From positions 11,806,501 through 11,870,500 of the forward strand of contig NC_069662.1 in NCBI RefSeq assembly GCF_027244095.1: 64,000 nt of DNA, read 5' to 3'. Under the pieces are notes generated by a model that was not told the origin of the DNA, searched no databases, and was given only the letters and a program-made list of their open reading frames with translations. Of the stretch, positions 23,282-33,560 are shown one piece after another. This DNA is from Hemicordylus capensis (Eukaryota > Chordata > Lepidosauria > Squamata > Cordylidae). Position 1 is the stretch's first letter; the number at the start of each line of letters is the position of its first letter. A program made the translations under genes and the position numbers.

Positions 23282-24184
23282 ATGGAGAGCCTGAAAGGAA
23301 ACCACACAAGAGTCACTGAGTTCCTGCTAGCAGCCATTTCTCCAACATGGCAGTCCCAAGCCATCCTCTTTGTCATTTTCCTCCTGGTCTATGCAGCCAC
23401 CCTAGTTGGAAACACCCTCATCATGCTAACGGTGGGATCTGACCCACGACTACGCACACCCATGTACTTTCTGTTGGGAAATCTCTCCTTCCTAGACCTC
23501 TGCTACTCTACAGTCACTGCCCCCAAAATGTTGGTGGACTTCCTGGCTGAGAAGAGGAGCATCTCCTTTGAAGCTTGCATGGCCCAGCTCTTTTTCCTCC
23601 ATTTTGTGGGTGCTGCTGAGATGTTCCTCCTCACTGTCATGGCATACGACAGGTATGTGGCCATTTGCAAGCCTCTGCACTACCCCCGTATCATGAACAG
23701 GCAGCTCTGTAGCTGGTTAGTGGCAGCTTCTTGGACTGGGGGCTTCATCCACTCCACGGTCCAGACCATCCTCACCATGAGGCTACCATTCTGTGGGCCC
23801 AATAAGGTGGACAGCTTCTTCTGTGATGTCTCTCCAGTCATCAAGTTGGCCTGCACAGACATCTATGTCATTGAGCTGCTCATGGTGTCCAACAGTGGTC
23901 TCATCTCCACCAGCTGCTTCATCATCTTGGTGACCTCCTACGCCACCATACTGGTGAAGATCCGCTCCCCTGAGGGGCGGCGCAAAGCCCTCAATGTCTG
24001 TGCCTCCCACCTCGCTGTGGTAACCTTGTTCTTTGGACCCTGCATCTTCATCTATGCCTGGCCTTCCTCCACCTTCTCAAAAGGCAAGCTGGTCTCTGTC
24101 CTGTACAATATCAATATCATCACCCCCATGCTGAATCCTCTGATCTACACATTGAGGAACAAAGATGTGAAGTCAGCCATGTGA
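23282..24184 (+). CDS. Olfactory receptor, family 4-like, probably decaying paralog
   Basis: 300-residue OR, the inverted-duplication partner of 1224-2168, about 96% identical. The Met at 23282 is chosen because a pyrimidine tract ending TAG at 23276 looks like an acceptor and gives the normal N-terminus with NHT glycosylation. TM1 GN, PMYF, MAYDRYVAIC and the loop cysteines remain. Differences from the paralog fall in conserved places. R-to-W and F-to-S lie after TM6, and the DK pair before TM7 becomes GK. A 6-bp repeat adds Ile-Asn inside TM7 (YNINIITPMLNP). ATG TGA replaces ATG GGG, which removes the last 16 residues of the cytoplasmic tail. The frame is otherwise open, so function is doubtful but not excluded. 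Confidence 0.85.
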   Translation: MESLKGNHTRVTEFLLAAISPTWQSQAILFVIFLLVYAATLVGNTLIMLTVGSDPRLRTPMYFLLGNLSFLDLCYSTVTAPKMLVDFLAEKRSISFEACMAQLFFLHFVGAAEMFLLTVMAYDRYVAICKPLHYPRIMNRQLCSWLVAASWTGGFIHSTVQTILTMRLPFCGPNKVDSFFCDVSPVIKLACTDIYVIELLMVSNSGLISTSCFIILVTSYATILVKIRSPEGRRKALNVCASHLAVVTLFFGPCIFIYAWPSSTFSKGKLVSVLYNINIITPMLNPLIYTLRNKDVKSAM

Positions 24185-24608
24185 AAGCTGAGAAGCAAGG
24201 ACGTAATTTCAGATGGGAAGATGGTGATGTGAGATGGGGGGAAGTGAAGAGAATTATTTCTCAGAATAATGTACCTTTCACAGGAAGATACTGAGTGGAA
24301 TGAGGTAGCCATTTTGAATGGTATTTATTTGATTCATTAAGTATGATGTCTTGATTTTATTTTTTTGAATCATTAAGTATGATGTTGTAGAATGTTTTTC
24401 CCTGGAATACTTATATTGTGTCACCGGCTTTTTCCACACAGACTTTCCTCAACACTTTTCTCCTTCTATATTCATTGTGTGCAGCATTGTGGGGAACTTG
24501 CCAGTGGCCTGGGGACAGGCTCCCATCAGTGGCCTCTCTCCTATCTGCTGCCCCCGCTTCATTGGCCATGCCACTGGTATCGACATCAGATGTAGGGTGT
24601 ATGGCCAT

Positions 24609-25064
24609 TAGGGGTGTGCATGGAACCGGCTGGCCCAGTTCGGTTTGGGTTTTGACCGGACTCGAACCTGACTGGACCAGTTTGGTCCAGCACCCTTCGA
24701 AAACACCCCCCGCCCTGGGTCTGGTCCAGTTGGGGGGGCTGTTTCACGATTTTCTTTTAAAAAAAATTTAACCTTCTGCCCCTTCAGGGGGCTTCCTATC
24801 CACCACAGGTGTATGTGTGTGTGTGTGTCTGCAAACATCCCCTTGCTCCCCGTCAGCCTCTCAAATCACCGCTGCGGCCCATCCGGACCCTCTTTTTTGG
24901 ATCGGTAGATCATTGCGGTGGCCATTTTGGAGGCCGCCGTGCATGTGCAAATGGCCTCTGCAAGGTCTGGCATGGCCCAGGACCCCTCAGAAACCATTTG
25001 TGCATGCCTGGTGGCATTTTGTTTGGGGCTTTAAAAAAAATTAAAATTGGCCACCGCGCATGCG
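24609..25064. mobile_element. hAT-like foldback element, GAACCGG-type arm, right end lost
   Basis: The left tip TAGGGGTGTGCA is followed by 'ggaaccggctggcccagttc'-type words, then the core 'ggtggccattttggaggccg' and 'gcatgtgcaaatggcctctg' shared with other members. The right end is missing where L1 sequence begins. Confidence 0.65.
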
Positions 25065-25067
25065 TAA

Positions 25068-25649
25068 ATGTACTATAAAGAATTTCAAGAAATAATAACT
25101 TGCCCATTAACTGAAGTAATGAATGCAATACTAATTCAATATGCTCTACCTGATTCTTGGCAAGAAGCATTCATTTCTTTAATTCATAAAGAAGGAAAAG
25201 ACCCCTCTTGTCCTGAATCATACCGGCCTATATGCCTAAGCGATTTATGAAAGACAATATCAGATTTGTGCTGAATGCAATAGACAATATAACGAGGACA
25301 CAAACAAAAGAGGCAATGATTTTCATAGATGCAGAAAAAGCCTTTGATAATTTGGATTGGTCCTTCCTGTTTGCAGTTTTAGAAAAAATGAACTGTGGTT
25401 CTAACTTTCTATCCTGGATCCAAAGTATTTACCAACAACAATCAGCTAAGATAATAGTAAATGGGTCTCTTTCTCAAAATTGTATTATTAATAAAGGTAG
25501 TAGACAAGGATGCCCTCTTTCTCCATTGCTTTTCATATTAGCTTTAGAACCCCTGGCAGTGAAAATTCGACAGGAACAAAGAATTTGTGGTATTACTATG
25601 GGAAACTAAGAACATAAATTAAAACTGTAAATATTGCAAATATATTATC
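25068..25649 (+). mobile_element. L1-type LINE, reverse transcriptase fragment
   Basis: Encodes LPDSWQEAFISLIHKEGKDP and ESYRPI, then FIDAEKAFDNLDW (RT motif A) and RQGCPLSPLLF (motif B). A deletion or frame change separates YRPI from the next part near 25240, and the sequence stops where YADD would follow. 5' truncated. The C-terminal part of an L1 resumes at 26917. Confidence 0.85.
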
Positions 25650-26916
25650 CTAGTATTTTTTAGCCTGTTAAAATAACGGGCACTAGTTGGGTTACGTTTT
25701 TCCCCTCTCCTCCACCCGGCTGGGCCCACCGCCACCTCTGGCCCCACACTCTTGCCTCTCTTCTCCTCCCTCCCACCCGAATCTCTTGCCCTCTCTCCCC
25801 CTCCCACCCCTCTCTCTCCCCTCCCCTCCCTCTCACCCTCCTGTCCCAGTCACTCTTGCCCCTTTCCCCTGCCCCACTCCCACTTGCCTTTCCCCCTCCC
25901 CCAATCCCTCTTGCCCCTCCCCCTGCCCCATTCCCTCTTGCACTTGCTCCTCCCCTCTGCCCCACTGCCTCTTTCCCTGGCCCCTCCCCCTGTCCCACTC
26001 CCTCTTGCCCTTGCCCCTCCCCCTGCCCCACTCCCTCTTGCCCTTGCCCCTCCCCCTGTCCCACTCCCTCTTGCCCTTGCCCCTTCCCCCCTGCTCCACT
26101 CCCTCTTGCCCTTGCCCCTTCCCCCCTGCCCCACTCCCTCTTGCCCTTGCCCCTCCCCCTGCCCTACTCCCTCTTGCCCCTCCCCCCTGCCCCACTCCCT
26201 CTTGTCCTTCCCCCTCCCCTGCCCCTCTAGCCCTCCCCCTCCCCCCTGCCACACTCCCTCTTGCCCTTCCCCCCCTCCTTTTTGAAAGTTTTACTTACCT
26301 GGCTGCCAAGAAGCTGCTGAGGCGGCTGCCAACACCCTTGCTAAGGCCGCCGCCTGCTCCGCGGCCGGGACCCTGAGAAGGTTCGCCGGCCTCCTCCGTC
26401 CATGGTGGGGCCAAGTGTGGCCTCCAGCGGGCCGGGCCCAGTCCTTTCGCCGCAGTGGCAGCCACCGCCATCGGCCCCAGTCGGGCCTCCGCAGCCTCCA
26501 CCACCAGCAGGCCCAGTTTCTTCGCTGGCAGTCACCAGCGGGCTCTGTTCCCCTGCCTGCGGCCTCCGCCGCCAGCGGACCCAGTATCCTCACCGCGGCC
26601 ACCTTTGCCCTCCTCAACATGGCTGCCAGCAGGTTGGGCCCAGTGCTCTCGCTGCTGCCACCATCGGCCCCAGTTGGCCAACTGCGGCCTCCACCGCCAG
26701 CGGGCCCAGTCTCCTCGCCAGCGGCCGCCAGCGGACTCAGTTCCCCCGCCCGCAGCCACCACCACCAGCGGGCCCAGTCTCCCCGCCGCAGCCGCCTTTG
26801 CCCTCCTCAACATGGCCGCCCATATCTGGGCGGCCATATCTTTCACGCACGTTCTGGGCATGCGCTCTGCGGGTTGCAAAAGGACACGGGCACACACCTT
26901 ACCACTTTATTATAGA
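25650..26916 (-). mobile_element. Helitron-like element carrying GC-rich repeats
   Basis: On the minus strand the 5' end reads TCTATAATAAAGTGG. The 3' end has a hairpin (GCCCGTTA-TTT-TAACAGGC, one mismatch), a 9-base spacer and CTAG. These are the TC start, hairpin and CTRR end that define Helitrons. The interior holds a C/T-rich minisatellite (25850-26275) and GC-rich repeats (26400-26830), but no helicase. It sits between two L1 fragments whose intervening coding region is missing. The host bases next to the ends are not the usual A and T. Confidence 0.55.
25850..26275. repeat. Pyrimidine-rich minisatellite, about 30-33 bp unit
   Basis: Imperfect tandem units of the type 'ccactccctcttgcccttgc' + 'ccctccccctgc'. 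All reading frames are open on both strands for lack of TA/TG-rich stops, which gives false proline-rich proteins. Confidence 0.9.
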
Positions 26917-27960
26917 AGACTGCAAATATAAGTTTTGGAGAGAGAATTCATATACTCTACAGAGTTTAATTCAGGATAAGTCTAAGGTGAAATATCTCCA
27001 AATGTTATCAGAACATTCGGCTCAACAACCTCCATGGTTACATTATCTTCAGATCAGTTCAACTGTGCAGAAAGACTTACAAAGACAAGGGGGGGAATTC
27101 AGAGAACTAACTGATTTTGAAGATTTGATTAACCGAAATATCAACCATATGCTGGGTGCGATACATACGTTGCTATTGAAATATGAGACAGAAACTGAGC
27201 AAATTAAAGAATGTATGATAAAATGGATACAGAATATCAATAGATGATAGATATCTTCAATTGGGAACATCAATGGAAGAAGAATGTCAAATTTACTTCA
27301 AGTAATAATTTAAGGGGAAATTGGTATGAGATGTTTTTCAGGTAGTATAAAACTCTACTGATCATTAACAAGATCGATAACTGTTTCCCAAAGGAATGCT
27401 GGAAGTGTGATCAACAAGTGGGGATATTTTATCATATGTGGTGGACTTGTAACAAAGCCCAATCATTTTGGAAGCAAATTCACTCTAAAATGGAGCGGAT
27501 TTTGGAAATGAAATTCCCTTTTTTGCCAGAACTCTTTCTTTTAAATATGACAAAACCTCACATTCCCATTAAGTTTACTGAGTTATCTTTATATATGATT
27601 ATCACAGCTAGGATTCTATATGGTAGTCCATCTTTAGATGATTGGTTTTTAAAATTATGGGATTACACTTCTATCTCTAAAGTTACTGCTTATATGAATA
27701 ATGCCTCTACAGAGTCATTTATACTTGTCTGGGAACCTTTTACAAACTTTAATACTTGACAAGGTCAGAATTTGTTCCCGAGATCTGGGTTTGATCTGTA
27801 GTCTACTCTGTATACCCACTGTAATCATACCTGATGTAAATCCATTTCTTTCTTGACCTCTGACTTGCTTTAAGGGTCTTACCTTATTCTATGTTTCAAG
27901 AGTTGTAACTATGCGTTGTTGTTGTTTTACTATTTTAATAAACAAATAATATTCATTATT
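26917..27960 (+). mobile_element. L1-type LINE, C-terminal ORF2 fragment and 3' UTR
   Basis: Encodes WLHYLQISSTVQKDL, ELTDFEDLINR and, after a frame break near 27245, CWKCDQQVGIFYHMWWTCNK, the C-x-C...H...C knuckle and surroundings of L1 ORF2. The 3' UTR ends in an AATAAACAAATAAT stretch near 27950. Broken copy. Confidence 0.85.
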
Positions 27961-27961
27961 A

Positions 27962-28950
27962 TTTTTTTAAAGGAGCAATGTCATTTCTGCAGATGACTTG
28001 CCCAGGTGGAGAGACCTCCTGGTTGAAAGAGTTAGGGAAGAGGAGGTCATTAGGACTGGCAGAGACCAGGAGGACGGTGATGGTGTGCCCCGCAAGCATG
28101 CGCAACCCACACCAAACAGCAGCAGTGTGGGTGACCTTTCAGCTCCCACTCCTTCTTCTTCCCAGTCCGGCGGTGCAGCATCATATTCATTCATTCATTC
28201 ATTCGATTTCTATACCACCCTTCCAAAAATGGCTCAGGGCGGTTTACACAGAGAAATAATAAATAAATAAGATGGCTCCCTGTCCCCAAAGGGCTCACAT
28301 TCTAAAAAAAAAAAAACGAGATAGAAACCAGCAACAGTCACTGGACGTACTGTGCTGGGGGTGGATAGGGCCAGTTACTCTCCCCCTGCTAAATAAAGAG
28401 AATCACCATGTTAAAAGGTGCCTCTTTGCCAAGTTAGCAGGGGTAACAGACAGCGGTGCCAATGCAACAAGCAGTTCCTCCCACTAAAACAGCCCAGTGG
28501 TTTAAGCAGGTGTGCCTTGGCGCCTTGCCCGGTTTGTGGGATGCTCGGCCTACCAGGCCCACGAGTGCTGCTCAATGCATTGCACAGTACTTGGAGGAGC
28601 CTGTGGAGGAGCCACAGGATGGACCACAGTGGTCCAACCACAGATGGACCACGCACAGTTCTGGGCACCCCATTGCCAAGTCTGGCCTCTCCTGCCCACC
28701 AACCAGCGTCCAGAGCAAGCGGGTGTTTTCACGTGCTGGCAACGTGGTAACTCCCGCTCAGCCCTGGTTGGACCCTTGCTTGGTCGAGCAGCTGGTTTTT
28801 CTCAAAGTTAACCTCCCCCTGCTGGGCTACCCTGAGTTGGATGTTGAGCTGGGCAAGTGATTGGCCCATGGTTGACCCAGGGTGCCGGTCACCTGCCCGG
28901 CAGCCACTTCCACTCACCCCTCCCCTCCCCACTTCCTTCTTCAGCCATGC
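27962..28950 (+). pseudogene. hAT transposase, C-terminal part, broken by a nested repeat
   Basis: 28456-28860 encodes PPTSVQSKRVFSRAGNVVTP and VEQLVFLKVNLPLLGYPELD, matching the C-terminal dimerisation domain of hAT/ZBED transposases (PATS-x-x-SERVFS and L-x-P-x-x-VE-x-LVFLK patterns). An upstream piece (27980-28130) reads like the preceding linker (RWRDLLVERVREEEV). A dispersed repeat at 28184-28441 separates them. The W-x-x-H segment before PPTS is in another frame. It is a fossil of an autonomous hAT and could be related to the MITEs of this window. Confidence 0.75.
28184..28441 (+). mobile_element. Dispersed SINE/LINE-tail repeat inserted in hAT
   Basis: (ATTC)n, then 'atggctcagggcggtttaca', an A-rich run at 28305-28316, 'gtactgtgctgggggtggat' and 'ggtgcctctttgccaagtta'. 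I recognise this as a common squamate interspersed repeat but cannot name the family. Confidence 0.6.
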
Positions 28951-28960
28951 CATGTCGCAG

Positions 28961-29348
28961 CATGCCCGCTAGTGCTGTGACTTGGCAACTGGATACACCC
29001 CCCCCCCCACACACACAGGCATAACCCGATGCTGAACTAGCCCCTGGTTCCACCTGACCACATCACTCAGGGGGCCATGGGTACACACACAGACACTAGG
29101 CAGTTTGTTCCAGTGTGGCACTGTGTAGATGTGTAAATATGTTGATGTGTGTTGTGTTGCTTGCTGTTCTACGTAGTTGACTTGTTGGAGGGCAGCAGGA
29201 CTGCCAAAATGTGTATTTGTCAATATTTCAGAGTGTGTAAATATGTGCTTGTGTAGATAGGAGTGTTGTGTGTGCATATGTGTGTGTGAGTGTGTGTGCG
29301 CATGGAGGTTTCTTCTGTGGTGTGTTTGTGTGGGTGGTGGATGTTGTC

Positions 29349-29380
<32 letters not shown>

Positions 29381-30235
29381 CAGTAGCAGTAGCAGTAGTA
29401 GTAGAGGTTTTTTTCTTTCCTTTCTGTAGATAAGAGTTTTTGGTCTAGTTTGTGTAGATAGATAATTGTTGGTGGTGTAATTATTACTGTATAGCTGCTG
29501 TAGAGATGGATTTGTATATATACTTGTGTATATATGTATTTGTGAATTGTTTTATCAAATGTGCCCTCCTCTTCCCTCTCGTTTGGTTCTGCTGACATGC
29601 ACGCAAAGACACACACCAGACATGCATGCACTGGCCATGATGAGTAAGCAGTCTCCTGCCACACCACATTGTGTGTGTGGCCTCCACTGACCCACATTTG
29701 AGCCAGACTTTCCTATCCCTTTAATTTTTTCAGAGCCCCCTTCTCTTTCCCCTCTTCTGGCTAGCAGCACACACACCACAATCGCAAACGTGCATGCACA
29801 CCACTGATGACTATATGTGCTCTGGTGCCACCACATGCCTGGGGCCCTGTGTGGCCTCCAGCAAAGATGTGATGGACCAGACACTCTGAGGTGTTTCTTT
29901 CCCCACAGGCAAAACACATCCATTGCACATGAACAGAAGAGCAGAAGAACCAGGTGCATAGCGTGTGTTACTTCAAGTTATCCTTCAGTGTGTTTTTACC
30001 TTGCCCCTCTTTCTTTGCAGTTTGCGTGCTGGGTTGGTTTTACTGCCTTGCACCATCATGTTAGGTCTTGCTGGTTTGTGGCTGTTGTTGTGTATTCTGT
30101 GGTGTTGTTTGGTTGGGTCCCCTTGGCTTTGCAGTTGTGCAGGCACAGCAGCAGGTCTGTTTCTGTGGTGGTTTTTTGGTTTCCAGTTGGTTGTCTTTTT
30201 AGTTGTGCCACTGTGTGTTGCCATGGTGGCCTGCT
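28961..30235. other. Intergenic, low-complexity rich; no gene seen
   Basis: GT-rich tracts, an (AGT)n microsatellite at 29347-29403 and a stretch with long open frames on both strands, none with recognisable domains. It may be the 3' noncoding part of the hAT that starts at 27962. Confidence 0.6.
29347..29403. repeat. (AGT)n microsatellite
   Basis: About 19 AGT units with a few AGC variants. Confidence 0.95.
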
Positions 30236-30587
30236 AAGGGCACAAATCTGGGGTGGATGGTGGGCACCCAGGGGTACCAAGCACCCACTGAACCCCAAAG
30301 CAATTGGACACTTCTGTGAGTTTAGATTTCCCCCATTTTTGCATTCCTCCCATAGGGAATAATGGCGATTTGAGTGGCTCAGCTGGCCCATTCCCCCCCC
30401 CCTTTTTGTGGGGGGTGCCAGGGCATCCCAAAGTGGGTCTGGGGGCATGGTGGGTTGTGCCACAACTCCCCGAAGGCAGCCCCAAGCCGGTGGGGTTCAC
30501 GGGTCCCCCCCCCCAAATTATTTTAGTTACTGTCCTTTTAACAAGTCTATCTCTATCAGAGTAGCTTCTCTGGTTTGTGTGTATGTG

Positions 30588-30633
<46 letters not shown>

Positions 30634-31173
30634 CACACATACCAGAGAAGCTACTCTGATAGAGATAGACTTATTAAAAGGATGTGTGTGTGTGTGTGTG
30701 TGTGTGTATGAAAAGATCTTCATAGGGGTTCATTGAGAGAACTCATATAGCCACCAAGAATCCAATTTGTAATTGGACTTGCTGTGTATGAGTTCTGTCA
30801 ATGAATCCCTATGGAGATCTTTTCATACACATATATATACAGACCAGAGAAGATATGTGATAGAGAAAGACTTGTTAAAAGGACAGTAACTAAAATAATT
30901 CTGGGGTGGGGGGGCACCATGAACCCCACTGGCTTGGGGCTGCCTGGGAGAAGTTGTGGCACAACCCACCATACTCCCAGACCCACTTGTTTCCACAAAG
31001 GGGGGAATGGGGCTACCTCAAACCCCCATTATTCCCTATGGGAGAATTGTAAAAATTGGGGAAAGCTTTTTAAAAAATCATTACATATCATAGGAGTGTC
31101 CAATTGCTTTGGGGTTTGGTGGATGGTTGGCACTCCTGGGTGTCTGCCACCCACCCAGATTTTGTGCCCCTAG
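30236..31173. mobile_element. Large foldback element, 938 bp
   Basis: The left arm (30236-about 30570) and right arm (about 30840-31173) are reverse complements. The ends 'gggcacaaatctggggtgg' and 'ccacccagattttgtgcccc' pair, as do 'ccccaaagcaattggacact' / 'agtgtccaattgctttgggg' and 'caagtctatctctatcagag' / 'gatagagaaagacttg'. The loop holds (CTAT)n, (TG)n and smaller foldbacks. Modules are shared with 16610-16900, so it belongs to the same foldback group. Confidence 0.8.
30588..30632. repeat. (CTAT)n microsatellite
   Basis: Eleven units, flanked by the inverted words 'cagagtagcttctctgg' and 'ccagagaagctactctg' that form a hairpin around the tract. Confidence 0.95.
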
Positions 31174-31239
31174 GTGTTCTACTTAGGGAGTAATGGGCCA
31201 GTTCAATTTGGGGATGGAGTCAGGGATCCCTGGAATCAG

Positions 31240-31740
31240 GGATGGACACCTCATCTCAGCAGGAAGTGCATTCCACAGTCCTGGGGTGACTGTCAAGAAG
31301 GCTCACCTACAAGTTGCCACCAGATGAGCCGGCGGCTCTTTCAGGCAAACTTCCCGGGACAATCTTAATAGGAGGCGGAATTCATAATGAAAAAAGGCAT
31401 TCTTAAATACCCAAGCCATTAAGGGCTTTATAGGTAATAACCAGCACTTTGTATTTTGCTTAGAAACCTATTGGTAGCCAGTGTCGTTATTTTAGAAATG
31501 AACTAATTTAGTCTCTTCGGGACATCCCAGAGACCAGCAATTGAAGTTTCCGGACTACCGGAAAAGAAAGCCCCACATAGAGTGCATTGCAGTAGTCAAG
31601 CCTGGAGGTTGCCAGCAGATTTGATAATCCATGGGTGAAGAACAAGATCAGGGATGCCACCCATCATTTATGGAAGTTGCAGTCAACAACAGGAATCCCT
31701 GCTGCAGGGCATACTGGTCCCCAATCTCTGCCTTGTTAAA
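31240..31740 (-). mobile_element. L2-like LINE, reverse transcriptase C-terminal fragment
   Basis: The minus strand encodes HWLPIGF-x-AKYKVLVITYKALNGLG with surroundings of the type SRRDHITPVL-x-LHWLPV that are typical of the L2/CR1 group. Stops interrupt it. Another piece of the same type is at 48062-48232. Confidence 0.7.
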
Positions 31741-31995
31741 AACCAGGGCAGAGGTGGTGGCAGCAGCCTAGCTTAAAAGAACAACCAGGATGGAGAAGAA
31801 TGGTGAGTCACTGGCAGAAGTGGCATCTGACAAATATTGGGTGCCCCTCACAGCTTCTGCCAATCTCTACCTGAGGCGACTGCCTCACAACAAGTCATTA
31901 GCAGGCTGGCCCTGCATTAAGTCAAAGAGCAAGGTTTCCTGCAGGTGTGTTACTCAGACCATCATTGCTTCCATATTTAGTTGTGCCATCTGAAT

Positions 31996-32153
31996 TAGTG
32001 ATGTGCGAACAGGTTCATTTCTGAACCTGTTCAACATCAAACCGGTTCGGTTCGATGGTTCGATATCAGACTGGATCCCGGTTTGGTTCAATATCGAACT
32101 GAACTCACCCCCCCCCCCCGGCCTGTTCAGGGGATTCTAACTTTAAATTCTAT

Positions 32154-32196
<43 letters not shown>

Positions 32197-32566
32197 TGTG
32201 CTCACCCCATCCAGGGGGCTTCTCTAAGGCCACGGGGGAGTCTCCAGAGGTTCACCCTCCCCCTGCTGGCCTCTGTTAATGCCCAAATCACCTGGTTCAG
32301 GTGGTCTTTGACCCATTCCGGGCCTCACTCCCATGGTGCGGCCATTTTGGAGGCTGCTACACATGCCCAATGGGCTTCTGTGTGGCCTCGGAGAAGCCCC
32401 CCCCCGCCCGAGGGGGTGAGTAAATAAATAAAAAAGTTAATTTTAAAAATGTTAACCCCCCCCGGACCAAACTGCACCGGGGGGGGGGGGGTGCGTTCGA
32501 AGGTGGCAAAACCAAACATGCCCAGTTTTGCCCAAACCGGGGAACATGGTTTTGTGCACAACCCTA
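31996..32566. mobile_element. hAT MITE, GAACCGGTTC-type arms, perfect 8-bp target duplication
   Basis: Starts TAGTGATGTGCGAAC and ends GTGCACAACCCTA. ATCTGAAT lies at 31988-31995 and again at 32567-32574. The arms contain 'aaccggttcggttcgatggt'-type words; the interior has (TTTA)n at 32150-32198 and the core 'gcggccattttggaggctgc'. No coding capacity. Confidence 0.9.
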
Positions 32567-32637
32567 ATCTGAATATCCAGTCAACTCTTCCAAGACTTTC
32601 CCCTTGACAAGGTGATGGTCTTTTTAGTCTACTTTAG

Positions 32638-33560
32638 TCATGGAAAGTAGCCTTATGAGATCACTTTGCTATCTGGGTGCCCATGTGTGTTTCCGTCTGT
32701 CCATGTGTGTGTGTCCAACAGCATCACAATTTTTGGACCGATCTGGACCAAGTTTGGTACTGTTGTAGTGCCTCATAGGGACACCTTAATGGCATATTTG
32801 TAATGACATCATCCACCCCAGTTCAAAATGGAGGATGTGTGAACATTTGAGGTGGATGTGAGCTAACTACTTAAAGAATTTTCACCAAATTTGGTATCTA
32901 TGTTCACAATATAGAGGTCATTAAACCTGGATATTCCACACATATATTCCAGAACCCATTTCAAGATGGCAGCTGTGTGTATGTATGTGTCCCCCAACAA
33001 CTTTGCAATGCCTGGACCAATTTGGAGCAAATTTGGTACAATTGTAGTGCCCCATACAGACATGTCAAAAGCATACATTTAACCTCTTTTCCTCTTGGAA
33101 AGTAGCCTTATGAGATCACATTGCTGTCTCTGTGTGTGTCTATCAATCCATCTGTCTGTCTCTGTGTGTCCCAACAATGTTGCAATACCTGGACTGATGT
33201 GTACCAAATCTGGGAGTTTTAGTGCCACATAGGGACTCCTCAATGGTGTATTTTGTAATTGCATCATCCACCCCATGTCAAGAAAGCAGAGATGTGAATG
33301 TTTGAGATGGAAGCAGGCTAACTTGTGAATCGCCTAACCAATTTACACAAAACTGGGTATACATTTTAAGATTATAAACCTTGATATCCCATCAATGAAC
33401 TCCAGAATCTATTTCAAAATGGCGGCTCTGTGTGTGTTCCTCCCTAACAACTTTGCAGTGCTGGGACCAATTTGTATCAAACTGAGTACAGTTGTAGTGC
33501 CACATAAGGACCTTTCAACAATGTGTTCTATAATGACATTATTATCTTATGGTGATCTTT
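32638..33560. repeat. Two tandem units of about 450 bp, unknown repeat
   Basis: 'ggaaagtagccttatgagat' occurs at about 32641 and 33097. After each copy come 'ctggaccaagtttggtac'-like, 'catcatccacccca' and 'caaaatgg' motifs in the same order. Half-unit repetition is also visible ('ggaccaatttggagcaaatt', 'gggaccaatttgtatcaaac'). I do not recognise the family. Confidence 0.7.

Larger units (their letters stand above)
18950..24280. repeat. Right arm of large inverted duplication (IR1)
   Basis: Reverse-complement counterpart of 1180-14790. It holds the second OR copy, an empty hAT site and a Sauria-type SINE absent from the left arm. Spacer between arms: about 14790-18950. Confidence 0.88.

Noticed and set aside
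25687-26376. Proline/leucine-rich 229-residue frame and its Gly-rich antisense partners
   Set aside because: Translation of the pyrimidine minisatellite; all frames are open and no domain is present.
26402-27247. 281-residue frame, proline-rich N-terminus joined to L1-like C-terminus
   Set aside because: It is a chance fusion across the boundary of the Helitron-like element and the L1 fragment, not a gene.
29817-30362. 181-residue plus-strand frame
   Set aside because: Hydrophobic Cys/Val/Leu-rich translation of GT-rich sequence; no start context, domain or paralog.
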